This document shows, piece by piece, positions 1 to 8,624 of a stretch of 64,000 bases of DNA. The position numbers and the translations under genes were made by a program. The stretch is from contig JAHIRF010000009.1 in the NCBI GenBank assembly GCA_018818785.1, forward strand, positions 186,001-250,000. The letters run 5' to 3'. Within the stretch, counting starts at the first letter, position 1; every line of letters starts with the position of its first letter. The notes below the pieces were generated by a model. It made no database searches. It was given only the letters and a program-made list of their open reading frames with translations, and was not told the origin of the DNA. Origin of the DNA: Thermoplasmatota archaeon (lineage in GTDB: Archaea; Thermoplasmatota; Thermoplasmata; UBA10834).

Positions 1-108
1 GAGACCATTCTGAAGAAAGGCATCGACCCTATCATCGATGAATACTTCAAGAAATGTGGCGCGGACGGCCGAGACGATAGATGGTCTTCTCAAATGGACA
101 GCTCCTGA
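1..108 (+). CDS. C-terminal end of an unrecognised protein (5' truncated)
   Basis: Frame 1 is open from the window edge to a TGA at 106-108, giving 35 residues that begin ETILKKGIDPIIDEYFKKCG. The stretch is amphipathic and protein-like, and the other two forward frames hit stops early. A GADG tetrapeptide near the end faintly recalls the tail of B12-binding corrinoid proteins, which would suit the MttB-family methyltransferase 80 bases downstream, but too little is visible to call it. Confidence 0.4.
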   Translation, partial: ETILKKGIDPIIDEYFKKCGADGRDDRWSSQMDSS

Positions 109-188
109 AACTGGAGCAGAAACCATTGAATGTCAGCGTGATCGGAGTCGTGCGATCAACGCACGACCAAGCGCAGGAGGTTCGTTCG

Positions 189-1634
189 ATGCCAGATTTC
201 GAGACGAGGTTCAAGGTTAGGAAATCATTCGCGTTGATGACTGATGATGAGAAGAAGAGGATACACGAGGCTGCGATCGAGATACTCGAGCACACGGGCG
301 TAAGGGTCCATAGCGAGACGGCTCGGATAGCACTCCAACATGCGGGAGCTCACGTGGATGATCGGACTCTGGACGTGAAGATGCCCGGTGACCTCATCGA
401 TTCGCTGATCTCCAAGGTGCCTTCAAAGATCACTCTCGCTGGTCGGACGAAGGAACATGATCTGCCAGTCGACGGAACGCACCTGTACTTCACTACTGAC
501 GGATGCGGTGTGGCCGTCTGGGACTATTCTACGAACACTAGGAGGAGATCTCTCCTCGATGATGTGCGCAGGACCGCTATCATCTCGGATTGGCTCCCAT
601 ATGTGAGCATCTACGAACCGATGGTAGTCGCCCATGATGTCCCCGAGGATGAACACGTAGTTCGTGGCATGAAGACTGCGATGGAGAACACAAGCAAACA
701 CATCTTGACGGAGTCGACCACCAACGTCGAAGAAGCACAGGTCCAGGTACAGATGGCCTCAGAGATTGTCGGGGGAGTGGAGGAACTGAGGAAGAGATAT
801 TATATGTCCGCCATGGTCTGCACGATCTCCCCACTTGTGCTGGACGAGAGTGCGACTGAAGCAGCGATGGTTTGGGCTGAGAACCATGTGCCGATACACA
901 TAACCAGCATGGCCGCTGCCGGCCTCAGCGGCCCCGCCACTCTCGCTGGTGATCTGGTCGTGTGTCATGCGGAGACACTAGCTCTGGCATGCGCTGCCGA
1001 AGCACACTCCCCGGGAGCTCCCGTGCTCTACGGGTCGGTCCTGTCCAGCATCGACCCTATGACTGGGTCTTATGTAAGTGGATCACCCGAAAGCCTGTTG
1101 CTTTGTGCCGGTTCTGTAGAGATGGGCAAGTACTGCGGCTTCCCGATATCTACGGGTGGGTTCGGTGCGGGTGCCAAGTTCCCGGGGTCTCAGGCATCGA
1201 TTGAGAATGCGATGTCATCTTGTACATGCGGTTTGGTCGGAGGTGAGGTCGTGAATGGTCTTGGTGTAGTCGATTTCTCAGCCCTGCTGTCGTATGAGCA
1301 GCTGATGATCGATCACGAGATCGCAGGCATGACTGTCCGTACATACCAGGGCATCGATGTCTCGGATGAATCCTTGGCGGTGGATGTGATAAAGAATGTG
1401 GGGATCGGTGGATCGTTCCTTGCTCAAAGGCATACCCTGAAACATCTGGGAGAGCTGTATCGATCCCTGCTATGGAAAGACTACATCCCTGGCCCGAATC
1501 AGACCATCAGTGATGTGATGGATCTCGCTAAGAAGAAGTATCAATGGATACTGGATAACCATATGCCCGAGCCATTGGAATCGGGACTCAAATCCGAGCT
1601 GGATAGACTGGTCCATGAGCACTCTATCGGATGA
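189..1634 (+). CDS. MttB-family (trimethylamine methyltransferase superfamily) corrinoid methyltransferase, non-pyrrolysine type
   Basis: This is a 481-residue protein of the MttB superfamily, whose members move a methyl group from methylamines or betaines to the cobalt of a partner corrinoid protein. The start is ATG 189, where AGGAGG at 175-180 sits 8 bases upstream; the open frame extends to 81 but that part looks non-coding. Family features visible are the N-terminal helical segment (DDEKKRIHEAAIEILEHTGV), a glycine- and alanine-rich barrel core and the C-terminal ILDNHMPEPLE tail typical of the family. The frame contains no internal TAG, so no pyrrolysine is used, as in MtgB-like glycine-betaine methyltransferases. 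Substrate is unknown. No corrinoid protein or reductive activator is visible downstream; a partner could lie left of the window. Confidence 0.85.
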   Translation: MPDFETRFKVRKSFALMTDDEKKRIHEAAIEILEHTGVRVHSETARIALQHAGAHVDDRTLDVKMPGDLIDSLISKVPSKITLAGRTKEHDLPVDGTHLYFTTDGCGVAVWDYSTNTRRRSLLDDVRRTAIISDWLPYVSIYEPMVVAHDVPEDEHVVRGMKTAMENTSKHILTESTTNVEEAQVQVQMASEIVGGVEELRKRYYMSAMVCTISPLVLDESATEAAMVWAENHVPIHITSMAAAGLSGPATLAGDLVVCHAETLALACAAEAHSPGAPVLYGSVLSSIDPMTGSYVSGSPESLLLCAGSVEMGKYCGFPISTGGFGAGAKFPGSQASIENAMSSCTCGLVGGEVVNGLGVVDFSALLSYEQLMIDHEIAGMTVRTYQGIDVSDESLAVDVIKNVGIGGSFLAQRHTLKHLGELYRSLLWKDYIPGPNQTISDVMDLAKKKYQWILDNHMPEPLESGLKSELDRLVHEHSIG

Positions 1635-1763
1635 GGTGTGCGCCACCCTTGGTCCGCGTATTGCATATTCGACCGAGGATAATAATGCCATCGGATCTGC
1701 ACAAGAAGATGGACAAAGAGTCTGGAATGGCCAGCAGAGAACGGATATGTTGGCATCACGATA

Positions 1764-1772
1764 GTTTTATTA
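1764..1772 (+). promoter_or_regulatory. TATA box of the tRNA-Lys gene
   Basis: An AT-rich GTTTTATTA element is centred about 31 bases before the mature 5' end of tRNA-Lys, the spacing expected for an archaeal TATA box serving a tRNA. A second AT-rich stretch (TTTATAC, 1781-1787) lies too close to the gene to serve it. Confidence 0.5.
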
Positions 1773-1798
1773 AGAGCAAGTTTATACTGCGAATCCGT

Positions 1799-1899
1799 GG
1801 GCCTGTAGCTCAGCTAGGTAGAGCAATCGGCTCTTACTTCGATTCTTCAGAATCGAGGGAGATACCGATTGGCCAAGGGTTCGAATCCCTTCAGGCCCG
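1799..1899 (+). tRNA. tRNA-Lys(CTT) with a 27-nt intron (1837-1863)
   Basis: The acceptor stem GGGCCTG (1799-1805) pairs with CAGGCCC (1892-1898), followed by discriminator G1899. The T arm is AAGGG-TTCGAAT-CCCTT (1875-1891). The anticodon stem ATCGG (1826-1830) pairs with CCGAT (1865-1869). After splicing the loop reads CT-CTT-AA, so the anticodon is CTT. The intron lies at the canonical 37/38 site. CTCT (1831-1834) pairs with GGAG (1858-1861) to make the 4-bp central helix, with 3-nt bulges TAC and ATA and a CGATTC/GAATCG intron hairpin: a full bulge-helix-bulge substrate for the splicing endonuclease. CCA is not encoded. Confidence 0.93.
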
Positions 1900-2029
1900 C
1901 TCTTACTATCATCGGATACTCGTCGATATCAGATCATTAGGCTGTCCCGGAGTTATGGGGCAAGCGTTTATAGGCTCTATAGCTCTGCACTCTCAGCTAC
2001 TCAGATAGTTCATGGATGGAGGCTCTAGT

Positions 2030-2794
2030 TTGGCACCAAAGAATTTACTCTTCATCGGTACGGCAGGCAGTGGCAAGAGCACGCTGACATACGCCTTTCA
2101 ACTGTGGATGCAGAACCAGGGGTACGATTCGATCACAGTCAACCTTGACCCAGGGGTGGAGGAGTTGATGTACTCCCCTGACGTCGACGTCAGGGATTGG
2201 ATCGAACTCTCGGAGATAATGGAATCCCATGGCCTCGGCCCGAACGGTGCGCAGATCGCTGCCGCGGACCTGATGGCTCTGAACATCAAGGAAATCACAG
2301 ATGTCATTGACGGTTTCGACACTGATTATGTGTTGATCGATACGCCTGGTCAGCTCGAACTCTTCGCTTTCAGGGCGAGCAGTAGGTTGCTCGTTGAGGC
2401 ACTCGGGATTGAGAATTCCGCTCTAGCGTTCCTGTTCGATCCCGCGCTCGCGAAGACACCGAACGGGTATGTCTCGTCGCTAATGCTCTCAGCCACCGTT
2501 CATTTCAGACTACCGGTTCCCATGATGTCCCTCATGTCCAAGAGCGACCTGCTCGGAGATGCTGACAGGGAGAGACTGGAATCATGGAGCCGTGACTACT
2601 ATTCATTATTCACTTCCTTGATGGATGAATCTAATGATACACAGACCGTAGTGAGCATCGAATTCCTTCAGGCACTCGAATCCATCGGCTTGGGAAGAGG
2701 GGTCATACCCGTCAGTGCAGACTCGGGCGAGGGACTGGACGATATCTACTCAATGGCCCAGCAGATGCTCGAGGGCGGGGAAGACATTGGCTGA
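2030..2794 (+). CDS. GPN-loop GTPase (ATP/GTP-binding protein)
   Basis: This is a 254-residue GPN-family GTPase, a dimeric SIMIBI-class enzyme; eukaryotic homologues help assemble RNA polymerase II, while the archaeal role is less clear. Visible motifs are Walker A GTAGSGKST (residues 10-18), the family-defining Gly-Pro-Asn triplet (70-72), G3 DTPGQ (104-108) and SKSD (170-173) as the base-specificity motif. I place the start at TTG 2030 because GGAGG at 2018-2022 sits 7 bases upstream and the first residues then match the usual short N-terminus; ATG 2012 in the same frame is the alternative and would add six residues. It stands alone between tRNA-Lys and the nuclease gene on the same strand. 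Confidence 0.92.
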   Translation: MAPKNLLFIGTAGSGKSTLTYAFQLWMQNQGYDSITVNLDPGVEELMYSPDVDVRDWIELSEIMESHGLGPNGAQIAAADLMALNIKEITDVIDGFDTDYVLIDTPGQLELFAFRASSRLLVEALGIENSALAFLFDPALAKTPNGYVSSLMLSATVHFRLPVPMMSLMSKSDLLGDADRERLESWSRDYYSLFTSLMDESNDTQTVVSIEFLQALESIGLGRGVIPVSADSGEGLDDIYSMAQQMLEGGEDIG

Positions 2795-2933
2795 GAAGGT
2801 CATTGTCCTAGGTCCGATAGCATTCTGTCAAACCCCAAATCCGATCATATTCGGAACCGCCATGATTCGACCGAAAGGTTGATTGCCATCCCTGTTGCTT
2901 GACCATTGGTTCTAGTCTGAAAAAGGCAGGTTG

Positions 2934-4301
2934 ATGATGGTTTCTATCACGCTATTCGGCGGCGTAGGGCAGATTGGAGGGAACAAGGTCCTGCTCGAGG
3001 ATGGGGATACCAGGATCTTCTTCGATTTCGGGGAACCCTTCGGGATGAAGGACAAGTACTTCGTGGACTTCCTAATGCCACGGGAGCGTTTCGGCCTTCG
3101 AGACTATTTTCACTTCGACATGTTGCCGAGAATATCCGGATTGTACGATCAAAAATGGCTGGAGGAGACCGATCTCAAGCATACAGATCCCGGATTCAAT
3201 GCGATATTCGTCTCACACATGCATTATGACCATGTCATGCATATGCGGTTCGTCGATGAGGGCATTCCTGCGTATCTCGGATTCGCCGCTGACATTATCA
3301 GACGATCATGGGCCGAAACCAGTCTGGGCAAGATGAACTTCGGGGATAGGGAGTATCACACTTTCAGGACAGGCGACAAGATCAAGGTCGGGTCAATCGA
3401 GGTGCACCCCATACATGTCGACCATTCCACACCGGGAGCCTATGGTTTCTTGATACACACATCCGAGGGATGTGTGGTATACACGGGGGATTTCAGGATG
3501 CATGGCCCAAGGAGCGACATGACCGTTGACTTCATGAAGGCGGCTGCTGAGGCCAAACCAGTCGCAATGATATGCGAAGGCACAAGGGTGATGCAGGAAG
3601 ACCTGAGGGAGAACCTCTCGGAGGACGGAGTCAAGGAGAAGGTGTTAGGTCTGGCCAATAAGGCAAAGGACCTGGCGATTGTCTCATTCTATCCCAAGGA
3701 TCTCGACCGCATGCGCACCTTCAGAGACATTGCGACCGAGACGGGCCGCAAGTTCGTGGTATCCGCCAAGGTCGCTAATCTTCTGGAGATGTTCCAGTCG
3801 GACCCGGGCATAGATGCCCCTGACCCCATGAATGATCCCAACATGCTCGTATACGTGCGCAAGATGGCGAGGCCGGACAAGGTGAGATACGAGAAGAAGT
3901 ACGTCGATATGCTCGGATCATCAGATCATGTGGTCGATTCGGAGTATGTGCGAAACAACCAGTCGAAGCTCTTGTTCCACACGGACTTCTTCCAGCTTAC
4001 AGAGCTAATCGATATCAAGCCGAAGGGCGAGAGCCTGTTCATACGGTCGAAGAGCGAGCCATTCGAGGAGGACGATGTGCAGGAGGAAGTGCTGCAGAAC
4101 TGGATAAGCTGGTACAAGCTGGACTTCCGCCAAGCGCATGCATCCGGCCATGCGGACATGAATGAGGTGTTAGCAGCGATAGACGAGATTTCGCCCGAAG
4201 CGGTCATCCCCATCCATACCGAGCACCCGAGCCTATTCAAAAGATCAAAAGTCAAGGTGATCATCCCAGAAGCGGGGAAGCCGCTTTCAATTTCTGAATG
4301 A
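2934..4301 (+). CDS. Metallo-beta-lactamase/beta-CASP family hydrolase (RNase J-like)
   Basis: This is a 455-residue metallo-beta-lactamase-fold protein with a beta-CASP insertion, the architecture of RNase J and related nucleases. The zinc-binding signature is HMHYDH at residues 95-100; further metal ligands are probably the His of HVDHSTPGAYG, the Asp of YTGDFRMHG, and the C-terminal SGHAD and PIHTEHP motifs (beta-CASP B and C region). The N-terminal FGGVGQIGGN matches the RNase J opening. Length is normal for archaeal beta-CASP RNases without a KH extension. TTG 2931, ATG 2934 and ATG 2937 are consecutive in-frame starts and cannot be separated by eye. A role in RNA decay or processing is inferred from family; an N-acyl or esterase-type hydrolase is less likely. 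Confidence 0.82.
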   Translation: MMVSITLFGGVGQIGGNKVLLEDGDTRIFFDFGEPFGMKDKYFVDFLMPRERFGLRDYFHFDMLPRISGLYDQKWLEETDLKHTDPGFNAIFVSHMHYDHVMHMRFVDEGIPAYLGFAADIIRRSWAETSLGKMNFGDREYHTFRTGDKIKVGSIEVHPIHVDHSTPGAYGFLIHTSEGCVVYTGDFRMHGPRSDMTVDFMKAAAEAKPVAMICEGTRVMQEDLRENLSEDGVKEKVLGLANKAKDLAIVSFYPKDLDRMRTFRDIATETGRKFVVSAKVANLLEMFQSDPGIDAPDPMNDPNMLVYVRKMARPDKVRYEKKYVDMLGSSDHVVDSEYVRNNQSKLLFHTDFFQLTELIDIKPKGESLFIRSKSEPFEEDDVQEEVLQNWISWYKLDFRQAHASGHADMNEVLAAIDEISPEAVIPIHTEHPSLFKRSKVKVIIPEAGKPLSISE

Positions 4302-4427
4302 ATCCTTCGTACACGCGAGACACGTATGTAATATGTTGATGCCATCGGAAGCGATTGATTGTATATTCAAATCGCTTAAGAAGTATAATCCTGGTGTCTA
4401 TGCCCAAAAAGGAGCAGTGACCGTCTG

Positions 4428-5495
4428 ATGCATGCGGTGGTTAAGAGGATGAGAGAGCCCGGTGCGGGATTCGAGACCGTGGACAAGCCCTCAGTTGGCA
4501 AAGGGGATGTCCTGGTCGAGATGAAGAGGACCTCCATTTGTGGCACTGATGTACACATATGGGATTGGAATCACTGGGCTCAGAAGCGCGTCAAGACTCT
4601 TCCTATCATCTTCGGTCACGAATTCTGCGGCGAGGTAATTGAAATCGGCGAAGGAGTGACGAAAGTATCCGTGGGTGATCTCGTTTCGGCAGAGACACAC
4701 ATCGTCGATGGCACATGCTATCAGTGCAGGAACGACCGCATGCATATATGCAAGAACATGAAGATACTGGGCGTCGACACTGATGGCGTATTTGCTGAAT
4801 ATGTTCGTCTGCCAGAGATGAATGCGATGAAGCTACCGGACGGTGTCGATATCAGCCTCGGTTCTGTGCTAGAACCCCTGGGGAACGCCACCTTCACGGT
4901 TTTCGGAAGCGAATGCGAGGACGATATCAAGGGAAAAAATGTGGTCGTCGCAGGATGCGGACCTATCGGATTGATGGCGATTGCCGTGCTGAAGGTCCTG
5001 GGAGCGGGCAGGGTCATTGCGACGGAGCTGGGCAGCGAAGAGGTGCGCCTCTCCTTGGCCAGGAGTCTTGGAGCAGATGTGGTACTCGACGCATCCATGG
5101 GCACTGACAGGCTCGTCAAATCTGTCATGGATCACACCGATGGGAACGGTGCGGATGTGGCTCTAGAGATGTCCGGTGCTGCTCCTGCGCTGAAGCAAGT
5201 ATTCCAGATGCTGACTCCTGGAGGCAGGGTGTCGATCCTCGGTCTGTATAACGACCCCGTCTCACTGGATATCAATAATGCTATCACTTTCAAGTCAGCA
5301 ACGGTCTACGGAATAACCGGCAGAAGGATGTTCAAGACCTGGGACCAGATGCGCGAGATACTCAAGAACGACGATTTCAAGGCTAAGCTTACATCTATCA
5401 TAACGCATACCCTGCCCATAAGGGATATCGAGGAGGGCATGGAACTCATACGCACCAAGCAGGCCGCCAAGGTGTCCCTCGAACCTGAATGGTGA
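4428..5495 (+). CDS. tdh: L-threonine 3-dehydrogenase
   Basis: This zinc-dependent medium-chain dehydrogenase oxidises L-threonine to 2-amino-3-oxobutyrate with NAD+. At 355 residues it has normal length and the segment GVDTDGVFAEY typical of archaeal Tdh. Catalytic-zinc residues are in ICGTDVH and GHEFCGE; the Rossmann motif is AGCGPIGLMA. The structural-zinc lobe reads DGTCYQCRNDRMHIC, so the first of the four usual cysteines is Asp. The next gene, kbl, starts 4 bases after this stop and encodes the enzyme for the following step, so the pair is a threonine-to-glycine operon. The start is ATG 4428; no strong Shine-Dalgarno site precedes it. Confidence 0.95.
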   Translation: MHAVVKRMREPGAGFETVDKPSVGKGDVLVEMKRTSICGTDVHIWDWNHWAQKRVKTLPIIFGHEFCGEVIEIGEGVTKVSVGDLVSAETHIVDGTCYQCRNDRMHICKNMKILGVDTDGVFAEYVRLPEMNAMKLPDGVDISLGSVLEPLGNATFTVFGSECEDDIKGKNVVVAGCGPIGLMAIAVLKVLGAGRVIATELGSEEVRLSLARSLGADVVLDASMGTDRLVKSVMDHTDGNGADVALEMSGAAPALKQVFQMLTPGGRVSILGLYNDPVSLDINNAITFKSATVYGITGRRMFKTWDQMREILKNDDFKAKLTSIITHTLPIRDIEEGMELIRTKQAAKVSLEPEW

Positions 5496-5499
5496 GGAG

Positions 5500-6699
5500 A
5501 TGGTGAACCGGAATCCAGTATCTTTCCTTGGGGCAGAGTACGACAAGCTTGTCACGAACGAACTTGATTGGAGGTTGCGAGTCCTTCAGGGTCCAAGCAC
5601 ACCGAAGTGTGTGGTTGATGGGAGCAACGTGACGATGCTATGCTCTAACAATTATCTAAATCTCAGCAATCATCCAAAGGTGAAAGATGCCGCAATCGAG
5701 GCTGTAAGATCACATGGTGCAGGCTCCGGATCCGTCAGGCCGATAGCAGGCAATATGGATCTTCATATCGAGCTTGAGCGAAGGCTTGCGGCCTTTAAGG
5801 ATGCAGAGGCTTCGTTAGTCTATCAGACCGGATTCGCAGCGAATTCAGGACTCATCCCCCAGCTCGTCGACGAGGGCGATCTGATGATTAGCGACGAGCT
5901 GAATCACGGTAGCATAATAGACGGCGTTCGTCTGTCCAAAGCAGACCGAGCGGTCTATAAGCATTGCGATATGGATGATCTCAGAGAAGTCCTCGAGAAT
6001 GCAGAGATGCACAAACCTTCGTACCGCAGAATCCTCATCATCACAGATGGCGTTTTCAGCATGGACGGAGACGTTGCGCCTCTGGACAAGATCGCGGCTC
6101 TCGCACACGACCATGGCGCGATGGTCTATGTCGATGATGCACACGGAGAGGGTGTGCTAGGCGATGGAGGGAGAGGCATCGTCTCTCATTTCAACCTATC
6201 AAGGGATGATGTGCATGTCGAGATGGGCACTTTCTCAAAGGCGTTCGGAGTGGTTGGAGGTCATGTCTCAGGTAGCCGTGACCTCGTGAACTTCGCGTAC
6301 AACAAGTCCAGAACATGGCTGTTGAGCGGATCCCATCCACCTGCAGTGGCTGCGGCATGCATAGCTGCCATTGATGTGCTGGAAACCGAGCCAAAGCACG
6401 TCAAGAACCTCTGGAGAAACACGGAGCGCTTCAGAGAGCAGATGCAGTCTTTGGGGTTTGATACGGGCAAGAGCATGACGCCGATAATCCCGATAATGGT
6501 CGGCGACAGCGGGACGGCGAACCGGTTCAGCGCGAGACTGTACGAACTCGGAGTGTTCGCCCTGCCGATAGTGTTCCCGATGGTGTCCAAGGATGGAGCC
6601 AGGATAAGGACCATCATGAATTCAGGATTGACGGTTCATGACCTTGACCAGGCGATAGCTGCTTTCGAGAAGGTCGGCCGAGAATTGGACATGATCTAG
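5500..6699 (+). CDS. kbl: Glycine C-acetyltransferase (2-amino-3-ketobutyrate CoA ligase)
   Basis: This is a 399-residue alpha-oxoamine synthase of fold-type I PLP enzymes. It splits 2-amino-3-oxobutyrate with CoA into glycine and acetyl-CoA, completing threonine degradation begun by Tdh. The PLP lysine lies in TFSKAFGVVGGHV; the cofactor-contacting YVDDAHGEGVLG and the substrate-side SNNYLNLSNHP are present. ATG 5500 is preceded by GAGGAG that overlaps the tdh stop, so translation is probably coupled. The 3' end overlaps the convergent zinc-ribbon gene by 4 bases. A biotin-pathway KAPA synthase (BioF) is a sequence alternative, but the tdh neighbour decides for Kbl. Confidence 0.94.
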   Translation: MVNRNPVSFLGAEYDKLVTNELDWRLRVLQGPSTPKCVVDGSNVTMLCSNNYLNLSNHPKVKDAAIEAVRSHGAGSGSVRPIAGNMDLHIELERRLAAFKDAEASLVYQTGFAANSGLIPQLVDEGDLMISDELNHGSIIDGVRLSKADRAVYKHCDMDDLREVLENAEMHKPSYRRILIITDGVFSMDGDVAPLDKIAALAHDHGAMVYVDDAHGEGVLGDGGRGIVSHFNLSRDDVHVEMGTFSKAFGVVGGHVSGSRDLVNFAYNKSRTWLLSGSHPPAVAAACIAAIDVLETEPKHVKNLWRNTERFREQMQSLGFDTGKSMTPIIPIMVGDSGTANRFSARLYELGVFALPIVFPMVSKDGARIRTIMNSGLTVHDLDQAIAAFEKVGRELDMI

Positions 6700-7181
6700 T
6701 CTGAGCTGTACTCATCGGATTCATGCTTCTCCACAACGGTCACCTTGAATTCTTCCTTGGGCGTCACGACCTCGAATACGAGAGTGTCCACGATGCCCTT
6801 CTCCTTCAGTGATTGCTGTGGCGGCAGGAGATGGTGTTTCTCAAAGAATATGATGAGCTCATCCTTTCCGTTGTCTCCGAAAGCCTTCTTCATCACTGCG
6901 GGCTTTTTCCAGAAGCTGGAGCCAAGCTTGACGACGGCTCTTCTGCCATCGATGTAGATGATTATCTCTCCGCTTCGTTTCGAGAAGTATTTGTCCCTGG
7001 TGCTGACCGGCACCTCGATCCCTCTGCTGCGGTTCGGTCCTTGCCATATCGTGCACTCGAACGAATCGCCCGCTGCCGAGGTCGGAGCGGCCTCAGGAGG
7101 TCCCTCGGGATGTGTCAGTACCCGACAAGTAGGGCAGAACATCTGGTTCGTCTCTTGTCTGCATCTGTTGCATGTTCTCAT
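6696..7181 (-). CDS. Small zinc-ribbon protein of unknown function
   Basis: This 161-residue protein starts with a CxxC-x10-CxxC zinc ribbon (CNRCRQETNQMFCPTC, about residues 4-19), followed by a Pro/Ala-rich linker and a roughly 120-residue beta-rich domain with many charged residues. ATG 7181 is preferred over GTG 7193 because AGGTGG sits 8 bases upstream of the ATG and overlaps the GTG. The C-terminal domain was not recognised. The gene is convergent with kbl and divergent from the flavodoxin gene. Confidence 0.7.
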   Translation of the reverse strand: MRTCNRCRQETNQMFCPTCRVLTHPEGPPEAAPTSAAGDSFECTIWQGPNRSRGIEVPVSTRDKYFSKRSGEIIIYIDGRRAVVKLGSSFWKKPAVMKKAFGDNGKDELIIFFEKHHLLPPQQSLKEKGIVDTLVFEVVTPKEEFKVTVVEKHESDEYSSD

Positions 7182-7299
7182 TCTCCGGCCCACCTATAGT
7201 TTGGGTGAATCATTACATGGTCATCAATCTTTGCACCGGTCCTACGCAAGGGGAATCAAATTATTCTCCAATGACATACCCTCACCGAAGGGTTGCAAG

Positions 7300-7776
7300 A
7301 TGGCTCGCATATTGATCTGCTATTACTCTAGAAGCGGCAACACGAAGAAGATGGCCTATTTGATACAGAAGGGTGCCATGGAGGAAGGGGTCGATGTCGA
7401 TACGCTCGATGTCAAGGATGTCAAGATCGACAGTCTACTGGGATATGACGGCATCATACTGGGCTCACCGACATACTATGGTCTTCCGAGTTATCAGATA
7501 AAGGAGCTGATCGATAAGAGCAACAAGCTCCACGGCAAGCTCGAGGGGAAGGTCGGAGGCGCTTTCTCATCCAGCACGAACATAGGCGGTGGCAACGAGA
7601 CCACCGTGCTATCGATCCTGGAATCTTTGTTGATACACGGGATGGTTGTTTGCGGAGACTCGTCAGGCGACCATTACGGGCCCGTATCGATAGAAGAGCC
7701 GGACTCGAGAGTGGAGATAGTGTGCATACGATACGGTAGGCGGGTAGCCACCCTTACGAAGAGACTCCACGGGTGA
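7300..7776 (+). CDS. Flavodoxin / WrbA-like FMN protein
   Basis: This is a 158-residue flavodoxin-fold protein. The FMN-phosphate loop SRSGNTKKMA follows strand 1 (ARILICYY). GSPTYYGLPSYQIKELID corresponds to the loop over the flavin in the WrbA/flavodoxin_2 group, and FSSSTNIGGGNETTVLSIL matches the third flavin-contacting segment. It may act as an electron carrier or a quinone/iron reductase; the partner is unknown. ATG 7300 is chosen because homologous sequence begins there; the frame stays open upstream to 6958 but only as antisense of the neighbouring gene. Its stop lies 4 bases from the stop of the convergent membrane-protein gene. Confidence 0.88.
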   Translation: MARILICYYSRSGNTKKMAYLIQKGAMEEGVDVDTLDVKDVKIDSLLGYDGIILGSPTYYGLPSYQIKELIDKSNKLHGKLEGKVGGAFSSSTNIGGGNETTVLSILESLLIHGMVVCGDSSGDHYGPVSIEEPDSRVEIVCIRYGRRVATLTKRLHG

Positions 7777-7780
7777 TCGT

Positions 7781-8605
7781 TCAGGCCGAGAACGGGCTGG
7801 AGAATCCAACCCCTTCGAACCCAGATGGGATCTCTCCCGTATTGGCATACTTGTAAAGTGCGGCGACCAGGACTGACTGGGCCGCGGCCTGTATCATTGC
7901 GAGTATCAGCCAGTACACGATTGCGATGACCAATCCCGCGACTGCTCCTGTGAACCCTCCGACGGCAGCACCGATGATTATGAACAGCACTCCGGGAAGC
8001 GCCAGCAACAGGAAGATGATCCCGAGCCCGAGGGTTCCGACGACCGTCTCTCCCCAGCTCTTCCTTATCATGCCCGCGCTCCTCTTCATCGCCGCCCATG
8101 GGCCGACCTTCTCGTATATGATGACGGGCACGACGAAGTATGTCACGAGAGTCCATGTGATCCCGAGCGCGCCCATGATCAATTTCCCGATGAACCCCAC
8201 CCTCTGCTGGAGCGACCTGATGATAACGCCGACGGTGGCAGCGATGACGGCCCAGAGGAATATCCTGCCTATGTTGTCCATAGCGATCCTCAGACCGTCC
8301 TTCACGGTTGGGTCGCCTCCCTCAAGCCTTATCGTCGCGCATCCGATAATGGCTGCATTGAAGAATATCGACACGAAGTAACTCATCAGATAGAACATCG
8401 CGAGCCCAGCTAAGAAGAGTATTGTCCCTCCTCCTTCCGCTACGGCGTCGAACCCGATCGAGATGAAGACGCCTCCGATGAAAGATGCTAGCAAGAGTAT
8501 TGTCACTATTCCTGATATGAGTGGGAGCAGCAGGATCTCCTTGTCCTTCTTTATGACCTTGAGACTCAGCTTGGTCAATTTCCATCCGCGCGATATCTTG
8601 CCCAT
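7781..8605 (-). CDS. Polytopic integral membrane protein (DUF6159-like)
   Basis: This 274-residue protein has about six hydrophobic segments, for example LLPLISGIVTILLLASFIGG, a second around ILFLAGLAMFYLMSYFVSIF, and Gly/Ala-rich helices near the C-terminus. Between them lies a cytoplasmic-looking loop (GGDPTVKDGLRIAMDNIGRI) typical of DUF6159-type proteins. ATG 8605 has AGGTGAC about 6 bases upstream; the longer open frame to 8803 is a shadow of the TPR gene. It begins 19 bases after the stop of the giant TPR gene on the same strand, so the two are probably co-transcribed. No biochemical function is known. Confidence 0.75.
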   Translation of the reverse strand: MGKISRGWKLTKLSLKVIKKDKEILLLPLISGIVTILLLASFIGGVFISIGFDAVAEGGGTILFLAGLAMFYLMSYFVSIFFNAAIIGCATIRLEGGDPTVKDGLRIAMDNIGRIFLWAVIAATVGVIIRSLQQRVGFIGKLIMGALGITWTLVTYFVVPVIIYEKVGPWAAMKRSAGMIRKSWGETVVGTLGLGIIFLLLALPGVLFIIIGAAVGGFTGAVAGLVIAIVYWLILAMIQAAAQSVLVAALYKYANTGEIPSGFEGVGFSSPFSA

Positions 8606-8624
8606 CAAGTCACCTGCATGATCT

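Noticed and set aside
1631-2008. Open frame of 125 codons on the plus strand
   Set aside because: It runs straight through the tRNA-Lys gene and has no ribosome site or protein-like character.
6958-7299. 114-residue N-terminal extension of the flavodoxin
   Set aside because: It is antisense to the zinc-ribbon gene; the flavodoxin fold begins exactly at ATG 7300.
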